A program made the translations under genes and the position numbers. This document shows, piece by piece, positions 53,718-63,510 of a stretch of DNA of 64,000 nucleotides (within the stretch, counting starts at the first letter, position 1; every line of letters begins with the position of its first letter). The DNA is taken from assembly GCA_016705955.1 (NCBI GenBank), contig JADJKO010000001.1, positions 1 to 64,000 on the forward strand, read 5' to 3'. The notes under the pieces are model-generated. The model was not told where the DNA came from and did not search any database. It saw only the letters and a program-made list of their open reading frames with translations. The stretch comes from Flavobacteriales bacterium (GTDB lineage Bacteria > Bacteroidota > Bacteroidia > Flavobacteriales_F > PHOS-HE28).

Positions 53718-55562
53718 CTACTCCCGTACCCATGTCCCGTGCGCGAGGGCATACCCGGCACTGGAGATCACCCGATAACCATATACCCCCGGGGGCAATG
53801 CACTCGCATCGAAGCCGGTGCGTTCATTCTCGAGCGTGATGCGCTGAAGTGTTCGTCCGGTCGCATCGAAAAGGACCAGCATGGAACCCGGTTCTGCGGA
53901 TGGGTGCATGATCACCACCAAGCCTGATCCCGGGTTCGGTACGATGCGGACCTCGCCCTCAAGCGCCGTGATGAACGCGGTGCGCACCTTTGAATAAGTG
54001 AAGCTGCCATCAAGGTCCACTTGGCGCAGCCGGTAGTAGTTCATTCCGCTGAACGGCGTGCGGTCGAGCAAGGAATAGGTCGTCGCGTGTGCGCTGTTCC
54101 CCATGGCTTCCACCGTTCCGATGGGGAGATAGGTCGTTCCATCGTGTGATCGCTCCACCACGAAGTGATCGCTGTTCGTTTCGTTGGATGTGATCCATCG
54201 CAGATCCACGCCGCTGCCCGTTACGGTCGCGCGGAAGTCGATCATCCCCACACCGAGCACCGTGCAATCCAGGGAAGCGCCATTCTCCAGGATCCAGTTC
54301 AGGTTGAAGCCCGTGCTGCTCTGCGACCAGTTGCTGATGTACATCAAGTACACCTGCCCCACGGTAACCTGCATGCCGGGCACCCAGCCGCACCGCTGTG
54401 GCGCGATCAGCGGACAGTTGTCGAAGGTGGACGGCAGGCCGTAACTCACCGCCGTACTTGCGAATTGCGGAGGTGAGAAAACAGGATCACCCATGCCCGT
54501 GGCATAGCTCCCGGTGCTCTCGAAGGTCGCCGGGCCGCTGGATGCCGCGCAGCGGATGGGTGGTCCGGCAGGTGGGCAGATCATGCTCGGATTCGTGCCG
54601 GGCGGGTAAGGTCCCCAGACCGCCCAGTCGTAATCGTCCGGTCCCAGCGGCGAGATGCTGAAGCCCAGGTCGCCGGCCGCACTGGGTGAGAACACGTACC
54701 ACGTGCCTTGGAACTCCACGACATCCATGCAACCCGAATTCGTGATGTTGATGTCCGCAATGTTGCCGGTATTGTTGGTGTTGTTGCTCAAGGACACGTT
54801 GCTGCAGATCGTTACCGCACCGAGGCAATCCTCCGGTGGCGGCGGCGGCGTAACGCACGTTACCGTCGCCCCGTAGGTTATTCCTGCAGCCGGTGGTGAG
54901 CCCGAATTGAACAAGGTGGCTCCACCCATGGTGAGGATGTACGAGTTGTCCGTTTGCCAAGTGCCGGAGGCGTTGTAGCTCAAGGTCACCACCTGGCCGA
55001 TGTTCACCCCGAACTGCACGAAGCCGGACGCCGCGCCGAACGGCAAGGTGTAGTTCTGGTAAGGCCCGCCACCGATGCTGTAGCCGACGAAGGAGGTGCC
55101 CCAACCATCACTGAAAACGTCGTAGAGGGTGAGTGTGTACACGCAATCGCCGACCGGCGGCGTGACGCAGGTGATCACTACCGGGGCGCACGTGGTGTTG
55201 TCCAGACAGCCGTACTGGTCAATGAGGACACGGAGCTGGCCGGTGAAGTTCGATGTCCACGTCACGGTGGATTGAAGGCCACAGGCATCATCGTTGAAGC
55301 CGAGCGAACCGCCGCCCGCATTGTTGAACAAGGTGATCTGCGTATCCCAGGTCGCCGCGCAAGTGCTGAAGGTGTACGTATTGCCCGCCACCACATTGAT
55401 CAACGCATACTGGCCGCCTTGCACGCACGGGATGTTGGTGGTCCCCGGGCAGTTCGGGGTTACCGCAGTACCGGTAAGTGTGTTGTTGTTCGTGCATTGG
55501 CCCAGCACGGATAGCGCCTCACCAACGACGAACAGCAGGGAGAGGATCCTGGAGAGGGACAT
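53718..55562 (-). CDS. Large secreted protein with T9SS type A sorting domain
   Basis: A 614-residue exported protein with signal peptide (MSLSRILSLLFVVGEALSVLG). It has repeated CVTPP-bounded domains, each with YTLTLYDVFSDGWG- or CTNNNTLTG-type adhesin/carbohydrate-binding features (residues 20-260), a DUF11/FlgD-like region (YVFSPSAAGDLGFSISP), and the C-terminal sorting domain (VRIVPNPGSGLVVIMHPS, VLFDATGRTL, PGVYGYRVIS). It is probably secreted by T9SS under PorX-type control. Convergent with the GIN gene. Low-complexity proline runs (VTPPPPPEDC) link domains. Confidence 0.88.
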   Translation of the reverse strand: MSLSRILSLLFVVGEALSVLGQCTNNNTLTGTAVTPNCPGTTNIPCVQGGQYALINVVAGNTYTFSTCAATWDTQITLFNNAGGGSLGFNDDACGLQSTVTWTSNFTGQLRVLIDQYGCLDNTTCAPVVITCVTPPVGDCVYTLTLYDVFSDGWGTSFVGYSIGGGPYQNYTLPFGAASGFVQFGVNIGQVVTLSYNASGTWQTDNSYILTMGGATLFNSGSPPAAGITYGATVTCVTPPPPPEDCLGAVTICSNVSLSNNTNNTGNIADINITNSGCMDVVEFQGTWYVFSPSAAGDLGFSISPLGPDDYDWAVWGPYPPGTNPSMICPPAGPPIRCAASSGPATFESTGSYATGMGDPVFSPPQFASTAVSYGLPSTFDNCPLIAPQRCGWVPGMQVTVGQVYLMYISNWSQSSTGFNLNWILENGASLDCTVLGVGMIDFRATVTGSGVDLRWITSNETNSDHFVVERSHDGTTYLPIGTVEAMGNSAHATTYSLLDRTPFSGMNYYRLRQVDLDGSFTYSKVRTAFITALEGEVRIVPNPGSGLVVIMHPSAEPGSMLVLFDATGRTLQRITLENERTGFDASALPPGVYGYRVISSAGYALAHGTWVRE

Positions 55563-55758
55563 GGTCTTGAGCGAAGGTGAAAGTAGGGGAAACGGACGAG
55601 TGCGGGAAGGTGGGTCCGTTGTGTTGTACACCGGGAACTGTGCGGGTGGGGCTTCAGCGCACCAGCGCTGGACCTTCCGTCAGGTATTCCGCTGATGCGG
55701 ATCCGCTGTGCGGATCGTGATCGCGCGTTGAAGGGACACGAACCACGTTCCTCATTAT

Positions 55759-57401
55759 TCACTTCACGCCTTGCGCCGCCAACACATCGGACACGGAGTC
55801 GCGGATCATACCCTCCACCACCCAATCCATCCCTTCGAGTTCGGCGCGCACGCGCGGATCCACGCCGGTGAGATGGACGGTCTTGCGCTGGGCCGCAAGG
55901 CGCTTCACGATCTCCTTCAGCCTGTGCAGGCCCGTGGCATCGATCAACGGCACCTTATGCATCCGCATGATCACCACGCGGTGCCGGTCGTTGATCTCGC
56001 TCATCACGTGCTGGAACTTCTGCGCCGCACCGAAGAACAAGGGGCCGGTGATCTCGAAGATCATCACATGGGAGGGCAGGTTCTTCAGTTCGTCATCGAA
56101 GAGGCGGTCCTCGCCATGTACCCGATCGCCGGTCAAGGCGGGCTTCAGGTCGGTGATGTCGCCCATGCGCTTCATGAAGAGGAAGGCGGCCAGCACCATG
56201 CCCACCTCGATCGCGAGCACCAGGTCGAAGATCACCGTGATGAAGAAGGTGGCCAGCAGCACCACCACATCGTAGCGGTTGCCTTTCAGGGCGCTCACGA
56301 AGCCGCGCCACTCGCTCATGTTGTAGGCCACCACCACGAGAATGCCGGCGAGACAAGCCAAGGGGATCTTGCCGGCCAACGGTGCTACCAACAGCATGAT
56401 CGCAAGCAGCGTGATCGCGTGGACGATGCCTGCGACCGGAGTGCGCCCGCCGTTCTTCACGTTGGTGGCAGTGCGGGCGATGGCACCCGTGGCGGGAATT
56501 CCGCCGAAGAGCGCCGACAGCACGTTCGCGCCACCCTGCGCCACCAGTTCCATGTTGCTCCGGTGCTGTCCGCCGATCATGCTGTCCGCCACCGTTGCCG
56601 AGAGCAGCGACTCGATGGAGCCGAGCAGGGCGATGGCCAATGCCGGTGGCACCAGCTCGCGCAAGGTGGACATGCTCACCGCGTGGAAGACGGGTGTCGG
56701 GAGCGTGCTTGGGATGGCCCCGAAATGATCCTCGATGGTGGACACCGGCAGGTGGAAGAACGCCACCGCCGCCGTGGAGAGCAGGATCGCCACCATCGGG
56801 CCCGGCAGCACGCGGGTGACCTTGGTCCAGTACACGCTGATGAGCACCGAACCCGCACCGATCGCAAATGCCGTTGCGTTCACGCCATTGAAATGCTCGA
56901 AGAAGGCCGACCACTTCTCAATGAAGTCGGACGGCACCGCGCCCATGTCCAAGCCGAAGAAGTCCTTGACCTGCGAGGAGAGGATGATCACGGCGATGCC
57001 GGAGGTGAAGCCCAATACCAAGGTGTGCGGGAAGAACTTCAGCAGGTTGCCGAAGCGAAGGAGACCCATCGCCACCATGAGCACGCCGGCCATGAGCGTG
57101 GCGATGGTGAGGCCTTCCACGCCGTGCTTCTGCACGATGCCGTAGACGATCACGATGAAGGCGCCGGTGGGTCCGCCGATCTGCACACGGCTGCCCCCGA
57201 AGACGCTGATCACCAATCCGCCGATGATCGCGGTGATCAAGCCTTTCTCCGGGGTGACGCCCGATGCGATGGCGAAGGCGATGGCCAAGGGCAGGGCCAC
57301 GATGCCCACGGTGATCCCCGCGAAAAAGTCCTTGCGAAACTGCGCCTCGGGATGCCCGCCTTCCAAAGCGTGAAGAGCTTCGGAACGAATTCGCTGCTCA
57401 T
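55759..57401 (-). CDS. SulP-family anion transporter with STAS domain, frameshift near start
   Basis: About 547 residues. Twelve or more membrane helices follow the SLC26/SulP pattern (GITVGIVALPLAIAFAIASG, VQIGGPTGAFIVIVYG, GGIPATGAIARTATNVKNGG) and a C-terminal STAS domain ends the protein (HVMIFEITGPLFFGAAQKFQ, LIDATGLHRLKEI). It carries sulfate, bicarbonate or another anion. The N-terminus MSSEFVPKLFTL is in another frame and joins at about 57365 if one T is added to CTTTGG. A TACTTTCG box lies seven bases before the ATG at 57401. Confidence 0.9.
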
Positions 57402-57407
57402 GATCCG

Positions 57408-57415
57408 CGAAAGTA
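57408..57415 (-). promoter_or_regulatory. Candidate -7 box (TACTTTCG) for the SulP transporter
   Basis: TAnnTTyG match, six bases between box and ATG; supports 57401 as the true start and predicts a leaderless mRNA. Confidence 0.45.
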
Positions 57416-57535
57416 GGACCATGGAAAAGGGGACATGCTGAGGGTGGGCATATTGCGTCACATGCACAAGCACCTTCGGATACCGGCGGAGAAGTTGATC
57501 AGGGTGTACAAGGTGAAGGTGGGGTGGACCTTCCC

Positions 57536-57640
57536 CCGGCAACTTCGTCCGATCCTTCGTCCAAGCCCCGCCCGATCCCCAAGAACAAGATCCGGATCAT
57601 TGCCACAACGCTGCACTTCGACGGCCTCGATGCCACGATC
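57536..57640 (+). pseudogene. Degenerate copy of the 5' end of icmF
   Basis: Reads KPRPIPKNKIRIIATTLHFD and GLDATI, matching KIRIVTAASLFDGHDAAI at the start of icmF (59110). TTCGTCCAAGCCCCGCC is identical in both. Similarity begins just before the icmF promoter box and fades at about 57640, about 23 bases before the Ntn amidase stop. No usable gene is left. Bases 57416-57535 show nothing recognisable. Confidence 0.7.
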
Positions 57641-57662
57641 GGTCCGCCACCTTCCACCCGCC

Positions 57663-58907
57663 CTACCAGAACATTCCCCAGTACGCGCAGCCGATCAACA
57701 CCGGTACCAGCAACACCAGCGCGGGCACTGTTGACCACCGATCCGTCCTGCTCCTTCGCACAGCCACGATCAACGCCACTGCGGCAAATAGAAGGATGAA
57801 CGGAAGGGAGAGCAAGGCCGGATGCACATCGCCCAGCCCGAAGTAGAACACCTTCTCCATCATGAGCAACACGCCGATGAGCCCAACGAGGCCGAACATC
57901 GCAATGCCTACAACTAGCTGAGGCCATACCGGCTGCACCGCATTCCCCAGCATGCGCCGGACACCACGCACCAGCACCACCAAACCACACACGAAACCGA
58001 GCAGCACGGCAAGCCCGCCCACTGCCATCAATCCCCAGAACAACCAGCTCTGGTGGAACGGTGTGCGGTACGCCTGCAAGACTTGGAACTCCGCATTCGG
58101 TGGGAAGAGCGAAGGCAGGTCCACTATGTGCAGGCCCTTCGCCAATTCCTCGCGCAGATCGAAGACCACGGGGTGCTCGAAATCGTGGTAGAAGTAGAGG
58201 TGTACCCGGCCGCTGTCCGGCTCGAAGAGGGTGCTGAAGAAGGTACCGTTGCCCAGGAACTCGCGGCAGGACCGCATGCCGCTCAGCACGGATAGGGCTC
58301 CTTCCACCGTGGGCGCCACACCTTCGGCAAGCAGCGATCGACCTTGCTGCAAGCGAGGAATGGGAACAGCATCCATATCCGTGTTGCAAGCCATCCGCCA
58401 GTTGCCCACGGCGAAGTGCGGCTCGTTACCCACGATCACCGTATCGCTTTGCACGATCGCATAAGCGCCGTTGGCATCGGCCAAGAACAGCATGCTGTGA
58501 TGCAGGAACGAACGGTTGTAGTCCTCCAGAAGCGCCACCGCCTCGGGCACCGTGGCACAGCGCTCCATGAGGCGTCGCGATAGCTCGGTGAAGTACAAGG
58601 TCTGCTTTCCGGGTTGCGCCACAGCATCCTTCGGCTGAATGCCCAAGCCATCGAACACCAGCCCTGCTTCGTTCATGCCGATCTGATCCGACCAATCAAC
58701 GTAGGGGTGCCCGGTCCAGCTGCTGAAGTAAACCGCCCCGTACCCGCCGTCCGCAGCAGGTGCAAAGCGCACGCGGCCTTGCGTACACCACGAATCCTCG
58801 TTGTTGCCGATGAAGGTGCGGCCGTCCTTGTGCATGACGTAGGCGGTGCAGGCCAGCAGCGGCAGAGGAAGAAGCAGGAGCGAGGTGAGGAGCGTGCGGA
58901 AGTGCAT
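57663..58907 (-). CDS. Ntn-hydrolase family amidase with C-terminal membrane helices
   Basis: A 414-residue protein of the carcinine hydrolase / penicillin acylase-like group. The predicted nucleophile is Cys20 after the signal (LLLLPLPLLACTAYVMHKDG), exposed by cleavage, with TFIGNNEDSWC following. Other conserved parts are IGMNEAGLVFDGLG and LLEDYNRSFLHHSMLFLADA. Residues 280-414 form four membrane helices (WLFWGLMAVGGLAVLLGFVC to LVLLVPVLIGCAYWGMFW). The substrate amide is unknown. It is inserted in reverse orientation between icmF and a degenerate copy of the icmF start. Confidence 0.82.
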   Translation of the reverse strand: MHFRTLLTSLLLLPLPLLACTAYVMHKDGRTFIGNNEDSWCTQGRVRFAPAADGGYGAVYFSSWTGHPYVDWSDQIGMNEAGLVFDGLGIQPKDAVAQPGKQTLYFTELSRRLMERCATVPEAVALLEDYNRSFLHHSMLFLADANGAYAIVQSDTVIVGNEPHFAVGNWRMACNTDMDAVPIPRLQQGRSLLAEGVAPTVEGALSVLSGMRSCREFLGNGTFFSTLFEPDSGRVHLYFYHDFEHPVVFDLREELAKGLHIVDLPSLFPPNAEFQVLQAYRTPFHQSWLFWGLMAVGGLAVLLGFVCGLVVLVRGVRRMLGNAVQPVWPQLVVGIAMFGLVGLIGVLLMMEKVFYFGLGDVHPALLSLPFILLFAAVALIVAVRRSRTDRWSTVPALVLLVPVLIGCAYWGMFW

Positions 58908-59096
58908 GTGGTATCAATGCGATCGAGGGACAAGGGTAACGAAGAGCAGTTAGGGTTATTCATCAAGGTTCGCAGTTCAGCACAAGCGCTTGCGCCGGAG
59001 GGTATCATCAGCACATTTATCGGAATTTCACGAGCCCCCTTCTCCGATCCGCGCTGATCCCCTCTTTCAGCGTCATCAGCGTTCCATCCTGCCCGG

Positions 59097-59104
59097 TAAC
59101 TTCG
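59097..59104 (+). promoter_or_regulatory. Candidate -7 box (TAACTTCG) for icmF
   Basis: TAnnTTyG match five bases before the ATG at 59110; a related sequence is kept in the degenerate copy at 57536. Confidence 0.4.
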
Positions 59105-59109
59105 CCTCC

Positions 59110-62100
59110 ATGTCCACGTTCGTCCAAGCCCCGCCGTACGTCCCCAAGCACAAGATCCGCATCGTCACCGCGGCTTCCCTCTTCGATGGCCATGACGCCG
59201 CGATCAACATCATGCGGCGCATCATCCAGGCCACCGGCGCGGAGGTGATCCACCTGGGGCACGACCGCAGCGTGGAGGACGTGGTGAACACCGCGATCCA
59301 GGAGGATGCGCACGCCATCGCGATGACGAGCTACCAGGGCGGGCACAACGAGTACTTCAAGTACATGTTCGACCTGCTGAAGGAAAAGGGAGCGGGGCAC
59401 ATCAAGATCTTCGGCGGTGGCGGCGGGACGATCCTGCCGAGCGAGATCGCCGACCTGCACAAGTACGGCATCACACGGCTCTACCATCCGGATGACGGTC
59501 GTGCGATGGGCCTGCAGGGCATGATCAACGACATGCTCGAGAAGGCCGACTTCGACCCTGAGCGATCGTGTGAACGGCGAAGTGAAGGAGCTGACGCCGC
59601 AGAGCTGGGGCGCCATCGCGCGCTTGATCAGCACAGCGGAGAACCATCCGGATGTCTTTGCGAAAGTCGCGGACACCATTCACAAGAAGGCCGAAGCGAA
59701 CAAGGCACCTATCCTCGGCATTACCGGCACAGGCGGTTCCGGGAAATCGTCCATGGTGGATGAATTGATCCGTCGCTTCATTATCGATCAGCCCACGAAG
59801 ACCATCGGCGTGATCAGCGTGGACCCGAGCAAGCGCAAGACCGGCGGCGCGCTGCTGGGCGACCGCATCCGCATGAACAGCATCCGCGGCGAGCGCGTGT
59901 ACATGCGTTCGCTGGCCACGCGCCAGAGCAACCTCGCATTGAGCAAACACGTGAAGGAGGCCGTGAGCGTACTGAAGGCCGCAGGCTTCGACCTGATCGT
60001 GCTGGAGACGAGCGGCATCGGCCAGAGCGATACGGAGATCCTCGACCACAGCGACGTTTCGCTCTACATCATGACGCCGGAGTTCGGCGCGGCCACGCAG
60101 CTGGAGAAGATCGACATGCTCGACTTCGCTGATGTGGTGGCGATCAACAAGTTCGACAAGCGCGGCGCCCTCGATGCCCTGCGCGATGTGAAGAAGCAGT
60201 ACAAGCGCAACAATCAGTTGTGGGATGCGAACGACGACACGCTGCCCGTGGTCGGCACCATCGCCAGCCAGTTCAACGATCCCGGCACCAACACGCTGTA
60301 CGCGCGCTTGATGGCGAAGATCAAGCGAAGACCGGCACCGATTTCCAGAGCGACTTCCACCACCTCGACGAGATGAGCGAGAAGGTGTGGATCATCCCGC
60401 CCGCGAAGAGCAGGTACTTGAGTGAGATCGCGGAGAGCAATCGGAGATACGACGATCAGGTCAGTAAGCAGGCTTCAATTGCCGATCAGCTGTACGGACT
60501 TTACAGTGCTGTCCTGACTTTTGGTGGGTCCGACCTGCTCGTCTGATTCGCTGATGGGGCGATTAGCGGACTAGCACCCACCTCGGTGCTGAGGCCCATC
60601 AGCAAATCAGCTAATCCTCTTCAAGACCTCATCAACAAATTCAACGAACTAAAAAAGGACCTCGACCCCCACCTCTGGTCCATGCTCACCGGCTGGAAGG
60701 CCGAAGAAGAGAAGTACAGCGGCGAGTTCTACACCTACTCCGTCCGCGGCAAGGAGATCAAGGTCCCGAACCACAGCGAAAGCCTCAGTCACCTGCAGAT
60801 CCCGAAAGTCGCGCTGCCAAAGTTCCGTAGCTGGGGCGACAAGGTGCGCTGGGCCATGCAGGAGAACACGCCCGGCTTCTATCCTTACAGCGGGCATCTA
60901 TCCCTTCAAACGCACGGGCGAGGACCCTGCGCGCATGTTCGCTGGCGAAGGCGGACCCGAGCGCACCAACAAGCGCTTCCACTACGTGAGCCATGGCCTT
61001 CCCGCCAAGCGCCTCAGCACGGCCTTCGATAGCGTGACGCTCTACGGCCACGATCCCGGTCGTCGCCCGGACATCTACGGCAAGGTGGGCAACAGCGGTG
61101 TGAGCATCTGCTGCCTCGACGATGCCAAGAAGCTCTACAGCGGCTTCGACCTCACCGCACCCACGACCTCTGTGTCCATGACCATCAACGGTCCGGCGCC
61201 GATGCTGCTCGGCTTCTTCATGAACGCCGCCATTGATCAGAACTGCGAGAAGTACATCCGCGAGAACAAGCTGGAGAAGGAGGTCGAGAAGAAGATCAAC
61301 GAGCGTTGGAATAGTGCGAACGGAGAACACGCAACACGTAACCCGTCAACCCGTAACGCATTCCGCCCTGACTACCTCGGTGACATCCCAGAAGGCAACA
61401 ACGGCCTCGGCCTCCTCCTCCTCGGAATAACCGGCGACCAAGTCCTCCCTGCCGACGTCTACGCCAAGATCAAAGCCGACACCCTGCAACAAGTGCGCGG
61501 CACCGTGCAGGCCGATATCCTCAAAGAGGACCAGGCGCAGAACACCTGCATCTTCAGCACCGAGTTCGCGCTGCGTTTGATGGGCGACGTGCAGCAGTAC
61601 TTCATCGACGAGAAGGTCCGCAACTTCTACAGCGTCTCCATCAGCGGCTACCACATCGCCGAGGCCGGCGCCAACCCCATCTCGCAGCTCGCGTTCACGC
61701 TGGCCAACGGCTTCACCTACGTGGAGTACTACCTCAGCCGGGGCATGGACATCAACGCCTTCGCGCCGAACCTGAGCTTCTTCTTCAGCAACGGCATGGA
61801 CCCCGAGTACGCCGTGATGGGCCGCGTGGCGCGCCGCCTCTGGGCCAAGGCGCTCAAGCACCGCTACGGCGCCGACGAGCGCAGCCAGATGCCGGGGGCC
61901 GGGGCGGGCCGGGGGCGGGCAGACGGGGGGGGGGGGGGGGGGGGGGGCGGGCGCGGGGGGGCTTTTTGGGGGGGGGGGGGGGAGGGGGGGGGGAAAAAAG
62001 AGAAAAGAAGAAGGGGGGGGGGGGGGGGGGAGGGGGAGGGGGGGGGGGGGAAAGGGGGGGGGGGGGGGGGGGGGCCGCCCAGTACCACATCCAGACCAGC

Positions 62101-62781
62101 GGCCGCACCTCCACGCGCAGGAGATCGACTTCAACGACATCCGCACCACGCTGCAGGCCCTCTACGCCATCTACGACAACTGCAACAGCCTGCACACGAA
62201 CGCCTACGACGAGGCCATCACCACGCCCACCGAGGAAAGCGTGCGCCGCGCCATGGCCATCCAGCTCATCATCAACCAAGGAGCTCGGCCTGGCCAAGAA
62301 CGAGAACCCGTTGCAAGGCTCCTTCATCATCGAAGAGCTCACCGACCTGGTGGAAGAAGCCGTGCTCACCGAGTTCGATCGCATCACCGAACGCGGCGGC
62401 GTGCTCGGCGCCATGGAGACCATGTACCAGCGCAGCAGGATCCAGGAAGAGAGCCTCTACTACGAGACACTGAAGCACAGCGGCGAATATCCCATTGTTG
62501 GGGTGAACACTTTCCTCAGCAGCAAAGGCTCACCCACGGTATTGCCCAAGGAAGTGATCCGCGCAACGGAGGAAGAGAAGGAGGCGCAGATCCAAACTGT
62601 CGAAAACCTTCAGAAGGCGTACCCGGAAGAATCCGCGACGTGGCTCCGGAAGCTTCAGGAAGCGGCGATCAAGAACGAGAATATGTTCGAGCAGTTGATG
62701 GAGGCCACGAAGTACTGTTCGCTTGGGCAGCTGACGGCGGCGATGTTTGAAGTTGGCGGGCAGTATCGGCGCAATATGTAG
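59110..62781 (+). CDS. icmF: Fused B12-dependent acyl-CoA mutase with G-protein domain (IcmF type), broken
   Basis: One gene read in pieces because of about five frameshifts (near 59565, 60325, 60890, 62105, 62285), an in-frame TGA at 60544 and a poly-G block. Domain order is that of IcmF: cobalamin-binding domain (IRIVTAASLFDGHDAAI, VIHLGHDRSVEDVV, IFGGGGGTILPSEI), MeaB-like GTPase chaperone (GITGTGGSGKSSMVDELI, VISVDPSKRKTGGALLGD, INKFDKRGA), then the mutase barrel (ARMFAGEGGPERTNKRFHYV, YRPDIYGKxGNSGV-like, SVSISGYHIAEAGANPI) and end QLTAAMFEVGGQYRRNM. The enzyme interconverts isobutyryl- and butyryl-CoA or a similar pair. Two repeats are inserted in frame (60543, 61327). Its first and last ~90-100 bp are duplicated nearby. 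Confidence 0.88.
60543..60618. repeat. Palindromic repeat inserted in icmF between G-domain and mutase
   Basis: GCTGATGGG (about 60551-60559) pairs with CCCATCAGC (about 60595-60603), with an inner stem AGCACC/GGTGCT. It belongs to a GATTAGC/CTGATTTGC-type family. The frame is kept but one TGA (60544-60546) lies at its left edge. It falls in the linker between domains. Confidence 0.65.
61327..61361. repeat. CGTAACACG-family repeat in frame inside icmF
   Basis: CACGCAACACGTAACCCGTC plus CAACCCGTAACGC, coding for EHATRNPSTRNAF, which replaces a variable loop before DIPEGNNGLGL. Same family as the element at 26840. Confidence 0.65.
61893..62084. other. Poly-G block, probable assembly artefact in icmF
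   Basis: About 190 bases almost entirely G with some A. In icmF homologues the flanks ERSQM and YHIQTSGR are separated by about two codons, so this block is an insertion of non-biological sequence. It resembles poly-G output of two-colour sequencing. Confidence 0.85.
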
Positions 62782-62813
62782 TCCGCCTGAAAGCACCATA
62801 CTATCTTCGTGTC

Positions 62814-63029
62814 ATGCCCACGGCTCACAACTACATCCAGCTATCCTCCCTCCCGGAGGATGTTCGCCAGCAGGTGCTCGATTTCATCGAGTTTCTGATG
62901 CGGCGCAAACAGGGTGATGGTCCACCGGAGAAGGGCAAAGCACCCGTGCCGGGTCTGGCAAAAGGAATGGTCACCGTACCGGCTGATTTCGATGCCCCCT
63001 TGGATGACTTCAAGGAGTACATGGAATGA
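62814..63029 (+). CDS. DUF2281 antitoxin
   Basis: A 71-residue protein: SSLPEDVRQQVLDFIEFLMR is the conserved DUF2281 helix, followed by a Lys/Pro-rich linker and GLAKGMVTVPADFDAPLDDF, the C-terminal segment that blocks the PIN toxin active site. It overlaps the next gene by four bases (ATGA). The pair forms a type II toxin-antitoxin module placed between icmF and a copy of the icmF 3' end. Confidence 0.88.
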   Translation: MPTAHNYIQLSSLPEDVRQQVLDFIEFLMRRKQGDGPPEKGKAPVPGLAKGMVTVPADFDAPLDDFKEYME

Positions 63030-63412
63030 AGCTGCTTCTGGATACGCACATCCTGCTCTGGTTCCAAGCAGGTGATGCAGCGCTCCCGAAAGCAGCCGAG
63101 CAGGCCATCCGTTCCGAAGCGAACGAAGCCTATGTGAGCTTGGTCTCCTTCTGGGAGATCGGCCTGAAGCACAGCATTGGCAAATTGCCATTGCGCATGC
63201 CGCTCGACGCATTCTTCACGACGATCACGGACGCTCCCTTCAAGGTGCTTCCGTTGGAGCGTTCGCACATCGTGGCGGCATCCGTGTTACCGCTGCACCA
63301 CCGCGATCCGTTCGATCGGATGTTGATCGCGCAAGCGAAGCACGAGGGCATGAGCATGATCACCGTAGATACGCAGTACCGCTTGTACGATGTTCCGTTG
63401 ATCGGTCTCTAG
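63026..63412 (+). CDS. PIN-domain toxin (VapC-like)
   Basis: A 128-residue ribonuclease-type toxin. Acidic residues of the PIN active site appear in KLLLDTHILLWF (Asp6), SFWEIGLKHSIG (Glu43 region) and DPFDRMLIAQAKHEG (Asp about 92, 95), with MITVDTQYRLYDV near the end. This is the COG3744 subgroup normally paired with DUF2281 antitoxins, as here. Such toxins cleave tRNA or other RNA when freed. Confidence 0.92.
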   Translation: MKLLLDTHILLWFQAGDAALPKAAEQAIRSEANEAYVSLVSFWEIGLKHSIGKLPLRMPLDAFFTTITDAPFKVLPLERSHIVAASVLPLHHRDPFDRMLIAQAKHEGMSMITVDTQYRLYDVPLIGL

Positions 63413-63510
63413 TGGCTTCGTACGTGATGTTGAACATGCTGAGAGAAGCGAAGTCCCGTCGTAGAGGCCGTAGCGGAGGAACGACACGTACGGACTCTAG
63501 AGCGGGATTC

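Noticed and set aside
60544..60546. Selenocysteine or recoded TGA in icmF
   Set aside because: It lies in a non-conserved inserted repeat; no SECIS-like structure and no reason for Sec at this position.
61893..62084. G-quadruplex regulatory element
   Set aside because: The flanks belong to adjacent codons of a conserved protein, so an artefact is far more likely.
61346..62149. Proline-rich minus-strand ORFs across icmF
   Set aside because: Produced by the poly-G block read in reverse.
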